Shown one piece after another: positions 1 to 8,618 of a stretch of DNA of 64,000 bases (its first letter is position 1; every line of letters begins with the position of its first letter). The position numbers and the translations under genes were made by a program. This stretch comes from Fodinisporobacter ferrooxydans (GTDB lineage: Bacteria > Bacillota > Bacilli > Tumebacillales > MYW30-H2): assembly GCF_022818495.1 (NCBI RefSeq), contig NZ_CP089291.1, forward strand, positions 1,644,501 through 1,708,500, read 5' to 3'. The notes beneath the pieces are model-generated. The model saw nothing but the letters and a program-made list of their open reading frames with translations, made no database searches and was not told the DNA's origin.

Positions 1-311
1 CCGGCGGACAGAAACAGCGTGTCGCAATCGCCAGATCCCTGGCCATGGAGCCGGAAATTATGCTGTTTGATGAGCCGACATCCGCTCTTGATCCGGAAAT
101 GGTCAAGGAAGTGCTGGAAGTTATCAAATTGCTGGCCCACACAGGTATCACGATGGCGATCGTTACACACGAGATGGGGTTCGCGAGAGAAGTTGCCGAT
201 CGGATTTGTTTTCTGGAAGACGGAACATTATTGGAAGATTCACCGCCAAAAGAATTTTTCAGTGCACCGAAAAGCGAACGTGCCAGACAATTTTTGGACA
301 AAATGTTGTAG
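1..311 (+). CDS. Polar amino acid ABC transporter ATP-binding protein (3' part)
   Basis: This is the C-terminal part of an ABC ATPase that enters from the left edge; the frame is already open at base 3. It shows the signature region GGQKQRVAIARSLAM, a Walker B region with LFDEPTSALDPEM, and the H-loop VTHEMGFAREVADR. The GlnQ/ArtP-type wording of the H-loop region and the short tail ending FLDKML point to the ATPase of a polar amino acid importer. It would energise uptake with a membrane permease and a binding protein, probably encoded to the left. No partner gene is visible, so the substrate cannot be named. The family is clear and the substrate class is inferred. Confidence 0.9.
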   Translation, partial: GGQKQRVAIARSLAMEPEIMLFDEPTSALDPEMVKEVLEVIKLLAHTGITMAIVTHEMGFAREVADRICFLEDGTLLEDSPPKEFFSAPKSERARQFLDKML

Positions 312-400
312 CGGGAGTTTGCAGGCTGCGAATACAAATTCGATGACGTTCCGACAGTGTGTATAATCGATTGAATTTTGAAGAATAGGGTTTATACGCT

Positions 401-431
401 TGCATATCCGCTTCAGGCATGGGAATATAAT
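401..431 (+). promoter_or_regulatory. Possible promoter for the fetAB-like pair
   Basis: TTGCAT at 401-406 and TATAAT at 426-431 are separated by 19 bases, longer than the ideal 17. Another TATAAT at 363-368 has only a weak TTCGAT 17 bases upstream. The gap 312-524 holds no gene, so a promoter for the downstream ABC pair is expected here. Which box is used cannot be decided from sequence. Confidence 0.35.
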
Positions 432-524
432 ATCAACTTCATCCAACATATGGAGAAGAATGCATGGGAACGTTTTTGATTGGATAGCCAAGAAAACGTT
501 TCTTCTTTTTTGGAGGAGACATTT

Positions 525-1247
525 GTGGAGGAAGTTATTCGCTTCAGCAAAGTTGCCAAGTATATTCAAACGCCAATTGGCAGGCAAGCCATACTGAATG
601 AAGTTTCGGGAAGTGTGCCAAAAGGTGTCATTCTCACTTTGATCGGACCGTCGGGAGCGGGGAAAAGCACGTTGTTATCCCTTTGCAATTTGCTCGCGAC
701 GCCGGATGAAGGTCATGTATATGTAGATGGCAAGGAAGTACGGAGTTGGCCAATCACCGAGCTTAGGCGGTCGGTCGGTTATGTCATGCAGACGCCGACA
801 ATGCTTCCCGGCACTGTCATGAATAATCTGGCGATCGCCGCGCAGTTGCATGGAAAAACATTGGAGAACCCAGGGCATTTTCTCGATATGGTGGGGTTGG
901 ATGAGGAGCTTTTAAGCAAATCCGCGCAAGATTTATCAGGCGGACAAAAACAACGAGTGGCGCTTGCACGTACGCTTGTCAATCATCCTTCGATCTTGTT
1001 GTTGGATGAAGTGACATCTGCTTTAGACCCTGGTTCTACAAGGGAGATTGAAGATCTTTTGCTGGGATTGCAAAAAAATACGAGTACAACCATTCTGTGG
1101 ATCACACATGATTTGCAACAAGCAAGACGTGTAGGAGATTATACATGGTTGTTGGCCAATGGCCAAGTCATTGAAGCGGATGAAACGGAGCGCTTTTTTT
1201 CAAAGCCGAAAGAACAACTGAGCCAGCAGTTTTTAACTGGCGTATAA
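525..1247 (+). CDS. ABC transporter ATP-binding protein, FetA/YbbL-like
   Basis: A 240-residue ABC ATPase. Walker A (GPSGAGKST) lies near residues 41-49, the Q-loop Gln near 89, the signature LSGGQ near 137-141, Walker B (LLLDE) near 158-162 and the H-loop His near 195. GTG at 525 was chosen because TGGAGGAG lies 6 bases upstream; an in-frame TTG at 480 lacks such a site. The permease gene that follows after about 18 bases belongs to the UPF0014/FetB family, and FetA-FetB pairs are known iron-export systems that help against oxidative stress in E. coli. The metal role is inferred from family and pairing. The protein would act on the inner face of the membrane. Confidence 0.85.
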   Translation: MEEVIRFSKVAKYIQTPIGRQAILNEVSGSVPKGVILTLIGPSGAGKSTLLSLCNLLATPDEGHVYVDGKEVRSWPITELRRSVGYVMQTPTMLPGTVMNNLAIAAQLHGKTLENPGHFLDMVGLDEELLSKSAQDLSGGQKQRVALARTLVNHPSILLLDEVTSALDPGSTREIEDLLLGLQKNTSTTILWITHDLQQARRVGDYTWLLANGQVIEADETERFFSKPKEQLSQQFLTGV

Positions 1248-1265
1248 CAAAGGCAGGTGACCTGT

Positions 1266-2015
1266 TTGAGTATTGCTGCGCTTGCTTTGACATTGGTTTT
1301 TGTTTTGGTTGCGTTACTCCTGTCCCTTTGGCAAAAGTTTGGCATGGAAAAGGATATACTGATCGCGACGGTACGTTCCAGCGTTCAATTGATTGTTGTC
1401 GGATATCTGCTGAAATTTGTTTTCTCCTTGCAAAGTCCTTTGTATATTCTGCTTATGATTTTGATTATGATTCTGGTTGCTGCCCACAATGTCAAGAAAA
1501 AGACCGCCAAACGGTGGACGCTGTTTCTCAAGATCGTTGCAGCCCTAACCGTTACTGAATGTATTACACAAGGATTTTTGTTAGTGACGGGAATTGTTCC
1601 GGAGAAAGCGCAGTATATCATCCCGATCAGTGGGATGATCATTGGCAACAGCATGGTTGTATCAAGCCTTCTTTTAAATCGAATGCGTGCTGATGTAAAG
1701 GCGCGAACACAGGAAATTCTCGTCGTGCTCTGCTTGGGGGGAACAGCCAAACAAGCGATTTTCCCGATTCTTAAACAATCGATCCGTGCCAGTATGATCC
1801 CGACGATTGATAGTACAAAAACGATTGGACTCGTACAGTTGCCTGGCATGATGACTGGACAAATCATTGCCGGAGCAGATCCCATTCAGGCCGTTCGCTA
1901 TCAAATCTTGATTGTTTTTACGCTGATGGCTTCTGCTGCCATGACAAGTTTTGTGCTGGGGTTCCTGGCGTATACGAATTTTTTTAATCAGTATCAACAA
2001 GTTGTGATGGAATAA
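1266..2015 (+). CDS. ABC transporter permease, FetB/UPF0014 family
   Basis: A hydrophobic protein of about 249 residues with six or seven likely membrane spans. It carries the family-typical stretches VRSSVQLIVVGYLL near residue 40, NSMVVSSLLLNRM in the middle, and TKTIGLVQLPGMMTGQIIAG in the cytoplasmic region that should contact the ATPase. TTG at 1266 is preferred because AGGTGA lies 5 bases upstream; GTG at 1257 is an alternative that adds three residues. It follows its ATPase gene in the same operon. FetB homologues export iron, but the YbbM-like subgroup is poorly characterised, so the substrate is uncertain. The next gene is on the opposite strand, so the operon ends here. Confidence 0.85.
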   Translation: MSIAALALTLVFVLVALLLSLWQKFGMEKDILIATVRSSVQLIVVGYLLKFVFSLQSPLYILLMILIMILVAAHNVKKKTAKRWTLFLKIVAALTVTECITQGFLLVTGIVPEKAQYIIPISGMIIGNSMVVSSLLLNRMRADVKARTQEILVVLCLGGTAKQAIFPILKQSIRASMIPTIDSTKTIGLVQLPGMMTGQIIAGADPIQAVRYQILIVFTLMASAAMTSFVLGFLAYTNFFNQYQQVVME

Positions 2016-2040
2016 TCGACAAGTTTTCATGAACGGTTTT

Positions 2041-2685
2041 TCATATCAGGAATGGTATCAATCCCTCTGCGATAACGCGATGGCCATCGTTATTGGGATG
2101 AATCGGCGGGCTTTTACTTGTGAGAATATCCTCGAGTCGTCCGCGTTTATATCCGGCAATCCATGTTTCCAGATTTCCGGAAAACCAGGCATCAACAGGT
2201 GCGAGTGATAGATGAAAACGGCCGGCAGTCAAATGAATCACCTGATTCAAGGCTGCAATCGCTTCAACTGCGAGCGGTGAATTGGGAAACGGATTATATT
2301 GGCTGCATACAATAATACGTCCGGAACTCACATTGCGAATTGTGTTTACTAACTTGGCCAAATTTCGTTCATATGTTTTTAACGTATCTTGAATGATTGT
2401 TTCCGGTGCCCCTTGCAGTAAGGAAACTCCGGCTGTAATCAAGTCGTCACCGCCAATCCAGATGCTGATCGATGAGGATTTTTTCAAAATCGTAGCGGGA
2501 GTTTGCAATACAGATGTGAGCAAAGCTTCACTCGTCCAACCGGGTTCCGCCAATACATTCGCAATCACGTTTAGCCCCCGTTTGGAACGAAGCAATTTGC
2601 AGATGAGACTGGGATATGCGAGGAATGGGGAACTGGCGCTTGCACCGGCGGTAATGGAATCGCCAAGGGCTGTATAGATAATCAC
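2041..2685 (-). CDS. SGNH/GDSL-family hydrolase
   Basis: About 214 residues. Block I is present as ALGDSITAG with the nucleophile Ser near residue 10. Block III appears as WIGGDDL, where the usual GxND Asn is replaced by Asp. Block V is IHPNNDGH, giving the catalytic His near residue 196 in the HPN context. There is no signal peptide with this start. GTG at 2685 has GGAGGA 9 bases upstream; the ATG at 2694 sits directly against that site and is less likely, and the longer open frame upstream has no start signal. The family covers esterases, lipases and acyl hydrolases; the substrate is unknown. It is convergent with the fetB-like gene. Confidence 0.8.
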   Translation of the reverse strand: MIIYTALGDSITAGASASSPFLAYPSLICKLLRSKRGLNVIANVLAEPGWTSEALLTSVLQTPATILKKSSSISIWIGGDDLITAGVSLLQGAPETIIQDTLKTYERNLAKLVNTIRNVSSGRIIVCSQYNPFPNSPLAVEAIAALNQVIHLTAGRFHLSLAPVDAWFSGNLETWIAGYKRGRLEDILTSKSPPIHPNNDGHRVIAEGLIPFLI

Positions 2686-2906
2686 AGAAAACATTCCTCC
2701 CAGTGATGGATTCAGGCATCTTTCTTTTAGATTACGTAATTCTCCGATGATTCGAACCCGATACATGTGGAGATCCAATGGCGGAAATGAAGTCTGGAGT
2801 AAATTTTTGTAGGATTTTTCATATGATTTGAAACACGACTCAGAAAGTTGTATCTTTGTAAAAGAAGACTTTGCTGTAACGGCGCAAGGGAAAGAAGGTA
2901 TAAAGA

Positions 2907-3335
2907 ATGAATGTTCAAGTGACATGGCAAGGGAAGCGACGCTTTGAGGCACAGGGGGCATCCGGGCACAAGGTAGTGATTGATGCAAAACCTGAAGTAG
3001 GTGGAGAAGATGCCGGACCGCGTCCCATGGAGTTATTGCTGATGGGGCTTGGGGGATGTACAGGGATTGACATAACGATCATTCTTGAGAAAATGCGATA
3101 TACGATTGAAAACTTTGCAGTCGAGATTCAAGGGGAACGAGCGGATCAAGACCCGAAGCGATTTACAAAGATCCAGATGCATTATCGATTGGATGGAAAA
3201 GACATCCCGCCGGAAAAAGTAAAACGGGCCATTCAATTGTCTGCGGAAAAGTACTGTTCTGCTGCCAGTTCTTTAAACGCTGCATTTGTTCATACTTTTG
3301 AACTGAATGGAGTTCATTACGAAATCGAATCATAA
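2907..3335 (+). CDS. OsmC family peroxiredoxin-like protein
   Basis: 142 residues, full length for the YhfA/OsmC-like subgroup. The two conserved redox cysteines are visible: Cys51 in GLGGCTGID and Cys117 in AEKYCSAA. These are the peroxidatic and resolving cysteines in OsmC/Ohr proteins, which reduce organic hydroperoxides in the cytoplasm. The conserved RPMELLLMGLGGC helix precedes the first Cys. ATG at 2907 follows an AAGAAGG site. The gene is monocistronic, with a terminator directly behind it. The exact substrate is not known; many OsmC-like proteins remain uncharacterised. Confidence 0.9.
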   Translation: MNVQVTWQGKRRFEAQGASGHKVVIDAKPEVGGEDAGPRPMELLLMGLGGCTGIDITIILEKMRYTIENFAVEIQGERADQDPKRFTKIQMHYRLDGKDIPPEKVKRAIQLSAEKYCSAASSLNAAFVHTFELNGVHYEIES

Positions 3336-3345
3336 CAAAAATGTG

Positions 3346-3370
3346 CCTTAGCGTATGCTAAGGTTTTTTT
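3346..3370 (+). terminator. Rho-independent terminator after osmC-like gene
   Basis: A perfect 7-bp stem, CCTTAGC / GCTAAGG, with a GTAT loop is followed by seven T residues. It lies 11 bases after the OsmC stop codon. Confidence 0.9.
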
Positions 3371-3463
3371 ATAGCAAATAGTCCAGATGATAAGATGAAA
3401 AGGTGATCAGACCTTTAGAGAAGAAATGGTTTAAATAAGAAATGAAGTAGGGTGGTTCGGTTC

Positions 3464-4162
3464 ATGAAACAAAATCAGCCGTTAATTCTTATCGTTGAAG
3501 ATGATGAGTCGATTGCGTTGTTGACACAGCTCTATTTAGAAAAAGCAGGGTTCCAAGTGGCGATCGCAACGGACGGAAAACAAGGACTGCAGAAATTTAT
3601 TCAGCTTGCACCAAGTCTGGTGTTGTTGGATCTTATGATACCGGAGATGGATGGGTACAGTCTTTGTTCAGAAATTCGATTATATGGATCTACGCCGATC
3701 ATTATGCTGACTGCGAAAACACAAACGATCGATAAAGTAACGGGCTTGGAATTCGGTGCTGATGATTATATCGGGAAACCTTTCGACCCGCCGGAGCTCG
3801 TGGCCCGAGTCAGAGCCGTATTGCGCAGAAGTGAACAGAAGGCGCATTTACTTTTACGCTTTGAACATTTAGTCATTGACTTAACGGCATATACCGTTCA
3901 ACTGGACGGGAAAATGGTGGATTTGCCCCCGAAAGAAATAGAATTGTTATATTTTTTGGCTTCTCATCCAAACCAGGTGTTCAAGCGGGAACATATTCTG
4001 GAGCGTGTCTGGGGAGAAGGGTATGAAGGAGATTTTCGAACGGTGGACGTTCATGTCAAACGACTGCGGGAAAAGTTGGAACAATCGGGACGCGCCTGGA
4101 GCATTCGGACTGTATGGGGGATCGGCTATAAATTTGCGGTGAAAGAGCCGAAACAGGATTGA
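3464..4162 (+). CDS. Two-component response regulator, OmpR/PhoB family
   Basis: 232 residues. The receiver domain (about 1-120) has the acidic pocket VEDDE near 11-15, phospho-acceptor Asp56 in LLDLMIP, Thr83 in MLTAK and Lys105 in GKPF. A winged-helix C-terminal domain (about 135-230) ends with the typical RTVDVHVKRLREK and RTVWGIGYKF motifs. ATG at 3464 was chosen over GTG at 3452 because AGGGTGG lies about 8 bases upstream. The histidine kinase gene follows after 18-24 bases and the efflux operon after that, so this regulator probably controls the efflux genes; three 11-bp-phased TTCAAA/TTCATA hexamers at 5659-5686 are a suitable operator. Confidence 0.95.
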   Translation: MKQNQPLILIVEDDESIALLTQLYLEKAGFQVAIATDGKQGLQKFIQLAPSLVLLDLMIPEMDGYSLCSEIRLYGSTPIIMLTAKTQTIDKVTGLEFGADDYIGKPFDPPELVARVRAVLRRSEQKAHLLLRFEHLVIDLTAYTVQLDGKMVDLPPKEIELLYFLASHPNQVFKREHILERVWGEGYEGDFRTVDVHVKRLREKLEQSGRAWSIRTVWGIGYKFAVKEPKQD

Positions 4163-4180
4163 CCGTGGAATTTGGAGTGA

Positions 4181-5632
4181 ATGGGTATGGGTAGATGGAG
4201 TTTATTTGCAAAATTGACGGTATTGCTTGTCTCAACCATGTTTATGACAGCGTTGGTGCTGGGAGTGGTGGGATCTAGTTTGTATCGCGGATTTATTGTC
4301 AGGGACAGGCAAGAGATCCTGCTGGAGCAAGGCCAAACCATTGCCGATTTGTTAGCCAAACAAGCGTGGTCAAAGACGGATATGCAAGCAATTATCAATT
4401 TATCCGCAAACGCGAGAGTTTCCGTTTACGTGTTTGACCAAAACGCAAAAATGCTGGTTCAATCGACCAATCACACCAAAAATCCGGATAAAAACCAGGA
4501 TGAAAACTGGTACAACGAGTTCAACAAGAATCTCGTCAAACAGGCATTGGGTGGCAAAATACAGTTGCAAAGCAGCGATACCACACTCCAGGAAAGTACA
4601 TTTTTTGGGCCGATGAATGTTACATTGGATGTGGCTGTGCCGATTCGCAAAAACGGACAAGTGACGGGCGCAGTTGTTTTGCGCTGGTTTGGCCTTACGC
4701 ATCATCTCGATGGCGTCTATCGGTTGCTGATCTTTGCGGGAATCGCAGCAATTATCGTTACGTTTGTCTTTTCCTTTTATTTTTTGAGAAGAGTTTCCCG
4801 ACCATTGCGAGAAATGAATGCGATTATTCATAAAATGTCGAAAGGAGATTTTAGCCAAAAATTAGAGGATCGTTCCAAAGATGAAGTAGGAGAGTTGGCA
4901 AAAGCATTTAATCATATGGCCGATGAATTGGCTTCCCTGGAAACGATGCGCAGGGAGTTTATCGCACATGCATCACATGAATTACGTTCCCCTCTCACTT
5001 CCATTCGCGGTTTTGCAGGTGCAATTTTAGATGGGACGATCCCGCAAAATGACCAGAAAACCTATTTGCAAAGAATCCATAGGGAAGTGCTGCGGCTTGG
5101 TGTACTGGTAGACGATCTATTGGATCTTTCACAACTGGAAAATAAACAAACGCAAATGAGTGAAAACACGATGATTTTATCCATGCCTGCCATAATTCGG
5201 GAAGTCATTGCATCATTGGAGCCTTTGCTTTATGAAAAGAAATTACAGATACAGATGGAGTTGGAAGATGTTTGCGTATACGGAGAAGCAGGCAGAATCG
5301 AGCAAGTGATGATTAATCTTTTAACAAATGCGATTCATTTTTCCCATATGGGCGGGGATATTGAGATACGCGTCAGAAAGAATCCGGATCAGGGATTTAT
5401 CGAGATTAAGGATTATGGTCAAGGCATCCCAAAAGAAGAGTTAGAGAAAGTGTTTGAACGTTTTTATAAAGTCGATAAAGCAAGATCTTCCAAAAATAGC
5501 GGAACCGGTTTGGGGTTGTCGATTGCCAAACGGATCGTTGAGATGCACGGGGGCAGAATCGGGCTTGAAAGCGAGAGGGGCCAATGGACCCGAGTATGGT
5601 TCACATTGCCTTTGGTTCCGGATATTGAATAG
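4181..5632 (+). CDS. Sensor histidine kinase with HAMP domain
   Basis: 483 residues. TM1 is near 12-34, followed by an extracytoplasmic sensor of about 145 residues, TM2 near 181-203 and HAMP near 204-256. The dimerisation domain has the phospho-accepting His266 in HASHELRSPLTSIRGF. The ATPase domain shows the N box (NLLTNAIHFS), G1 (KDYGQGIP), the F box (FERFYK) and G2 (GTGLGLSIAKRIV). An in-frame ATG at 4187 is better spaced from GGAG than the one at 4181. The partner is the upstream response regulator; the signal is unknown, and a cell-envelope or antimicrobial cue is inferred from the downstream efflux operon. Confidence 0.93.
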   Translation: MGMGRWSLFAKLTVLLVSTMFMTALVLGVVGSSLYRGFIVRDRQEILLEQGQTIADLLAKQAWSKTDMQAIINLSANARVSVYVFDQNAKMLVQSTNHTKNPDKNQDENWYNEFNKNLVKQALGGKIQLQSSDTTLQESTFFGPMNVTLDVAVPIRKNGQVTGAVVLRWFGLTHHLDGVYRLLIFAGIAAIIVTFVFSFYFLRRVSRPLREMNAIIHKMSKGDFSQKLEDRSKDEVGELAKAFNHMADELASLETMRREFIAHASHELRSPLTSIRGFAGAILDGTIPQNDQKTYLQRIHREVLRLGVLVDDLLDLSQLENKQTQMSENTMILSMPAIIREVIASLEPLLYEKKLQIQMELEDVCVYGEAGRIEQVMINLLTNAIHFSHMGGDIEIRVRKNPDQGFIEIKDYGQGIPKEELEKVFERFYKVDKARSSKNSGTGLGLSIAKRIVEMHGGRIGLESERGQWTRVWFTLPLVPDIE

Positions 5633-5658
5633 GCGATCGATTCGATTTTCTACCTTTT

Positions 5659-5706
5659 TTCAAATCCTATTCATAGTTTGTTCATAATTTCTTGCTACGC
5701 TAAAGA
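5659..5706 (+). promoter_or_regulatory. Candidate OmpR-family operator and promoter of the efflux operon
   Basis: Three hexamers, TTCAAA at 5659, TTCATA at 5670 and TTCATA at 5681, start exactly 11 bases apart. OmpR/PhoB-type regulators bind direct repeats with an 11-bp period as head-to-tail dimers. A possible -35 (TTGTTC, 5678-5683) and -10 (TAAAGA, 5701-5706) lie 17 bases apart, so the regulator would bind next to or over the -35 box. The spacing is seen in sequence; the regulator assignment is inferred from the adjacent two-component genes. Confidence 0.6.
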
Positions 5707-5838
5707 CAGCTTTGCTTCACCACGCTTATCGGCGAAGCCTTCGATGACTTTGAATCGGCTTTTTTAAGAGCCGAAAGATAGTTTTTGAACTGCATGGCGG
5801 AACGATGAATAGGAAAATGATTAGGAGGAATCGATGAA

Positions 5839-7890
5839 ATGGCTGAGATCTCTCTCAAAAATACAGAATCCACTTTCTCAAACATGTCAAATGCAAGAAA
5901 GAAGAAAAAAATAATCGGGATTGCGTTGGCAGGTCTAATTGTAGCGGGCAGCGCCTTTGGAATCTATGAAAAAGTTGCAACACCACAAAATGTGCTTGCC
6001 GATATGCGAATCGCCACTGTCAAACGTGGCGATGTGGCGGAAACGGTGTCTGCCTCAGGAACCATACAGGCTGCTACACAAATCAAATTGAATTTTTCAT
6101 CCGGCAATGGCAAATTAACGGCAGTGAATGTCAAAGTTGGAGATAAAGTGAAAGCAGGGCAAGTATTGGCGACACTTGACGACAAACAACAGCAAGCGCA
6201 ACTCGCCAATGCACAAGCGAACCTGACTTCCGCCGAAGCTAAGCTTGCCCAGGCGCAAGAAGGAGCCACCGCACAGGCGATTGCACAACAAAAAGCAAGC
6301 CTGGCAGCAGCACAAGCACGCTTGGCGCAGGCCCAGGAAGCAGCAACACCACAAGCAATTGCCGTTCAAAACACCAATGTGGAGAAAGCAAAAGCAGCGC
6401 TCGATGGGGCGAAAACGGCATATCAGGATCAATTGGCGATCTTTAATGACCGTTCCCAAGACCAACAGCAACTGACAAACGCGCAAAATCAAGTGGATCA
6501 GGCACAGACGCAATTAAAAAATGCACAAGCGGGCCTCGATTCTGCAAACGCAAAATTGGCGCAGGCAAAAGAAGGACCGACTGCTTCGGAATTGCATGCA
6601 GCCCAGGTAGCTGTTGCCACAGCACATGACCAACTAATCAATGCACAGCAGCAGCAAGGGCTTGGTGGAAGTTACAGCCAGTATTTATCTGCAACAAATG
6701 CGGTCAACCAAGCGCAGGCAAACTTGGCCAACGCGGAAAATAACCTGGCAACACTGGAAAATGGAACAGATGCCAATGTAATTGCACAAGATCAAGCAGC
6801 GGTGACGCAAGCACAGACTGCTGTCGAGCAAGCGCAATCCAATCTCAAAGCAGCACAGCAAAACTACAATACGACCGTTCAGAATTATAATGACCGCAAC
6901 AGCGCAAAAGCTCAGTTGGATCAGGCAAAAAGCAGCCTGGATCAGGCACAGGCATCCTACGATGGTGCGATTGCCCAATTGAATCAGCTGCAAGCTCCGC
7001 CGGATGCGAACGTAGTAAAAGCAGCGCAAGCAGCAGTGGATCAAGCACAAGCCCAATTGGATCAACTGCAGGCATCACCGGATGCGGCTGTCATTCAAGC
7101 GGCGCAGGCAATAGTAGATCAGGCACAGGCACAAGTGCAACAGGAGCAAGCCATTATAAGCGGATATACATTGCGAGCGCCGATCGACGGTGTTGTCACA
7201 CAAGTGAATGGAAATCTCGGTGAAATGACGGCGAATAATACGCCGGTAATCGTCCTGGATGATTCCAATGCGAATGATCTGCAAGTGCTGGCACAAGTCA
7301 GTCAAACCGATATCGGCAAAGTCCAGAATGGCATGGATGCGACATTTAGCACAAGTACATTTCAGAATAAAACGTTCCACGGGAAAGTTTTGATGGTCTA
7401 TCCGGAAGCCACCACACAGAACGGTGTAACTACATACAACGTCTTGTTATCCGTAGACAACCGTGAAGGATTGCTGAAACCGGGAATGACTGCAAATATA
7501 ACGATCCAGGTCGGTGTCCACAAAAATGTGCTGTATGTTCCTTCGATGGCGCTCAAAGAAGTGAATGGCAAAGACGGCGTCATGATGGAGTCGAGTTCTG
7601 CAAACGAAACGGGAACACAAGCAACAAGCACAGCTGCAGATGCGTCCGGCAAAAAACGGAAGAAGAATGCCGCTGCTAGTGCAAATGGCGCTGGACTCCA
7701 TTTTCAGCCAGTAAAAATCGGCTTTTACAGCCCGGATAAAGTGGAGATTGTTTCCGGATTAAAAGAGGGAGACAAGGTAGCCATTACGCTTTCGACGCCG
7801 AGTGGGCCGAATAATCGGCCAGGCGCATTCGGAATGGGAAATCGGGCATTTGGCGGCGGATTTGCCGGAAAAGGAGGGAAAGGCCACTGA
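5839..7890 (+). CDS. Efflux adaptor protein (HlyD/MacA/YknX family) with extended coiled coil
   Basis: 683 residues, against about 370-400 for MacA or YknX. An N-terminal anchor (about 24-43) follows a Lys-rich stretch. The first half of a lipoyl-like domain (about 84-113) is followed by roughly 320 residues of Ala/Gln-rich coiled coil (about 116-436) built of related blocks marked by motifs such as [17 protein letters not shown]. The second lipoyl half begins at [11 protein letters not shown] near 440, then a beta-barrel region. A low-complexity insert with KKRKK lies near 583-617, and the tail is Gly-rich. The start follows AGGAGG by 10 bases. The protein should link the ABC ATPase/permease pair encoded next to the outer face of the membrane. 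The long hairpin is unusual for a single-membrane cell. Confidence 0.88.
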   Translation: MAEISLKNTESTFSNMSNARKKKKIIGIALAGLIVAGSAFGIYEKVATPQNVLADMRIATVKRGDVAETVSASGTIQAATQIKLNFSSGNGKLTAVNVKVGDKVKAGQVLATLDDKQQQAQLANAQANLTSAEAKLAQAQEGATAQAIAQQKASLAAAQARLAQAQEAATPQAIAVQNTNVEKAKAALDGAKTAYQDQLAIFNDRSQDQQQLTNAQNQVDQAQTQLKNAQAGLDSANAKLAQAKEGPTASELHAAQVAVATAHDQLINAQQQQGLGGSYSQYLSATNAVNQAQANLANAENNLATLENGTDANVIAQDQAAVTQAQTAVEQAQSNLKAAQQNYNTTVQNYNDRNSAKAQLDQAKSSLDQAQASYDGAIAQLNQLQAPPDANVVKAAQAAVDQAQAQLDQLQASPDAAVIQAAQAIVDQAQAQVQQEQAIISGYTLRAPIDGVVTQVNGNLGEMTANNTPVIVLDDSNANDLQVLAQVSQTDIGKVQNGMDATFSTSTFQNKTFHGKVLMVYPEATTQNGVTTYNVLLSVDNREGLLKPGMTANITIQVGVHKNVLYVPSMALKEVNGKDGVMMESSSANETGTQATSTAADASGKKRKKNAAASANGAGLHFQPVKIGFYSPDKVEIVSGLKEGDKVAITLSTPSGPNNRPGAFGMGNRAFGGGFAGKGGKGH

Positions 7891-8618
7891 TGAAGCAGCC
7901 GCTGATCAAGATTGAAGGGTTAAAAAAAGTTTATCAGATTGGCGATCAACAGATTCAAGCGCTGCGTGGTGTAAGTCTGGAAATCCATGAGGGAGAGTTT
8001 GTTGCCATCATGGGTCCTTCCGGCTCCGGCAAGTCTACCATGATGAATGTGCTGGGATGCCTGGACAAACCGACAGCTGGCGAATATATTCTGGACAATT
8101 ACCGAATATCTGACGCGCATGACGACGATTTGGCGTTTATCCGCAATCGAAAAATCGGATTTGTCTTTCAGAATTTTAATCTCTTGCCCAGGACCACAGC
8201 AGTAGAAAATGTGGAATTGCCTTTGATGTATTCCGGGATACCTGTGCGGGAACGGAAAGAACGCGCTATCATGTCGCTGCAAAACGTAGGCCTTGGAGAA
8301 CGATTATGGAATAAGCCGAATGAATTATCGGGCGGCCAGCAGCAGCGGGTGTCAATTGCGAGAGCGCTTGTGAATCATCCGGTGATCCTGTTGGCAGATG
8401 AACCGACAGGAGCATTGGATACGAAAACGAGCCTAGAGATCATGAGTATTTTCCAACAACTCAATGATAGCGGAAAAACGGTGATTCTCGTTACACATGA
8501 GCCCGATATAGCAGAGTATGCCAAACGAATCATTCGTTTTCGGGACGGGCAAATCGAGGAGGATCAGCCGGTTATGAAGCGAAGAATGGCTTATAAAACC
8601 GAGGTGGCAGCCACATGA
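7890..8618 (+). CDS. ABC transporter ATP-binding protein, MacB/LolD/YknY type
   Basis: 242 residues. Walker [10 protein letters not shown] (42-50), Q-loop Gln94 in [10 protein letters not shown], signature LSGGQQQR (146-153), Walker [14 protein letters not shown] (165-177) and an H-loop [13 protein letters not shown] are all present. The [10 protein letters not shown] wording is typical of the MacB/LolD/FtsE class, which drives mechanotransmission rather than substrate passage through the membrane. Its ATG overlaps the adaptor stop codon (TGATG), and its own stop overlaps the permease start (ATGA), so the three genes are translationally coupled. It would work on the cytoplasmic side with the downstream FtsX-type permease. 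Confidence 0.95.
   Translation: MKQPLIKIEGLKKVYQIGDQQIQALRGVSLEIHEGEFVAIMGPSGSGKSTMMNVLGCLDKPTAGEYILDNYRISDAHDDDLAFIRNRKIGFVFQNFNLLPRTTAVENVELPLMYSGIPVRERKERAIMSLQNVGLGERLWNKPNELSGGQQQRVSIARALVNHPVILLADEPTGALDTKTSLEIMSIFQQLNDSGKTVILVTHEPDIAEYAKRIIRFRDGQIEEDQPVMKRRMAYKTEVAAT

Noticed and set aside
2393-2677. Plus-strand frame opposite the SGNH hydrolase
   Set aside because: It is antisense to a gene with catalytic motifs, and no start signal is present.
5964-7701. Minus-strand and shifted open frames opposite the adaptor gene
   Set aside because: They arise from the repetitive GCA/CAA codons of the Ala/Gln-rich coiled coil; the plus-frame protein has clear domains.
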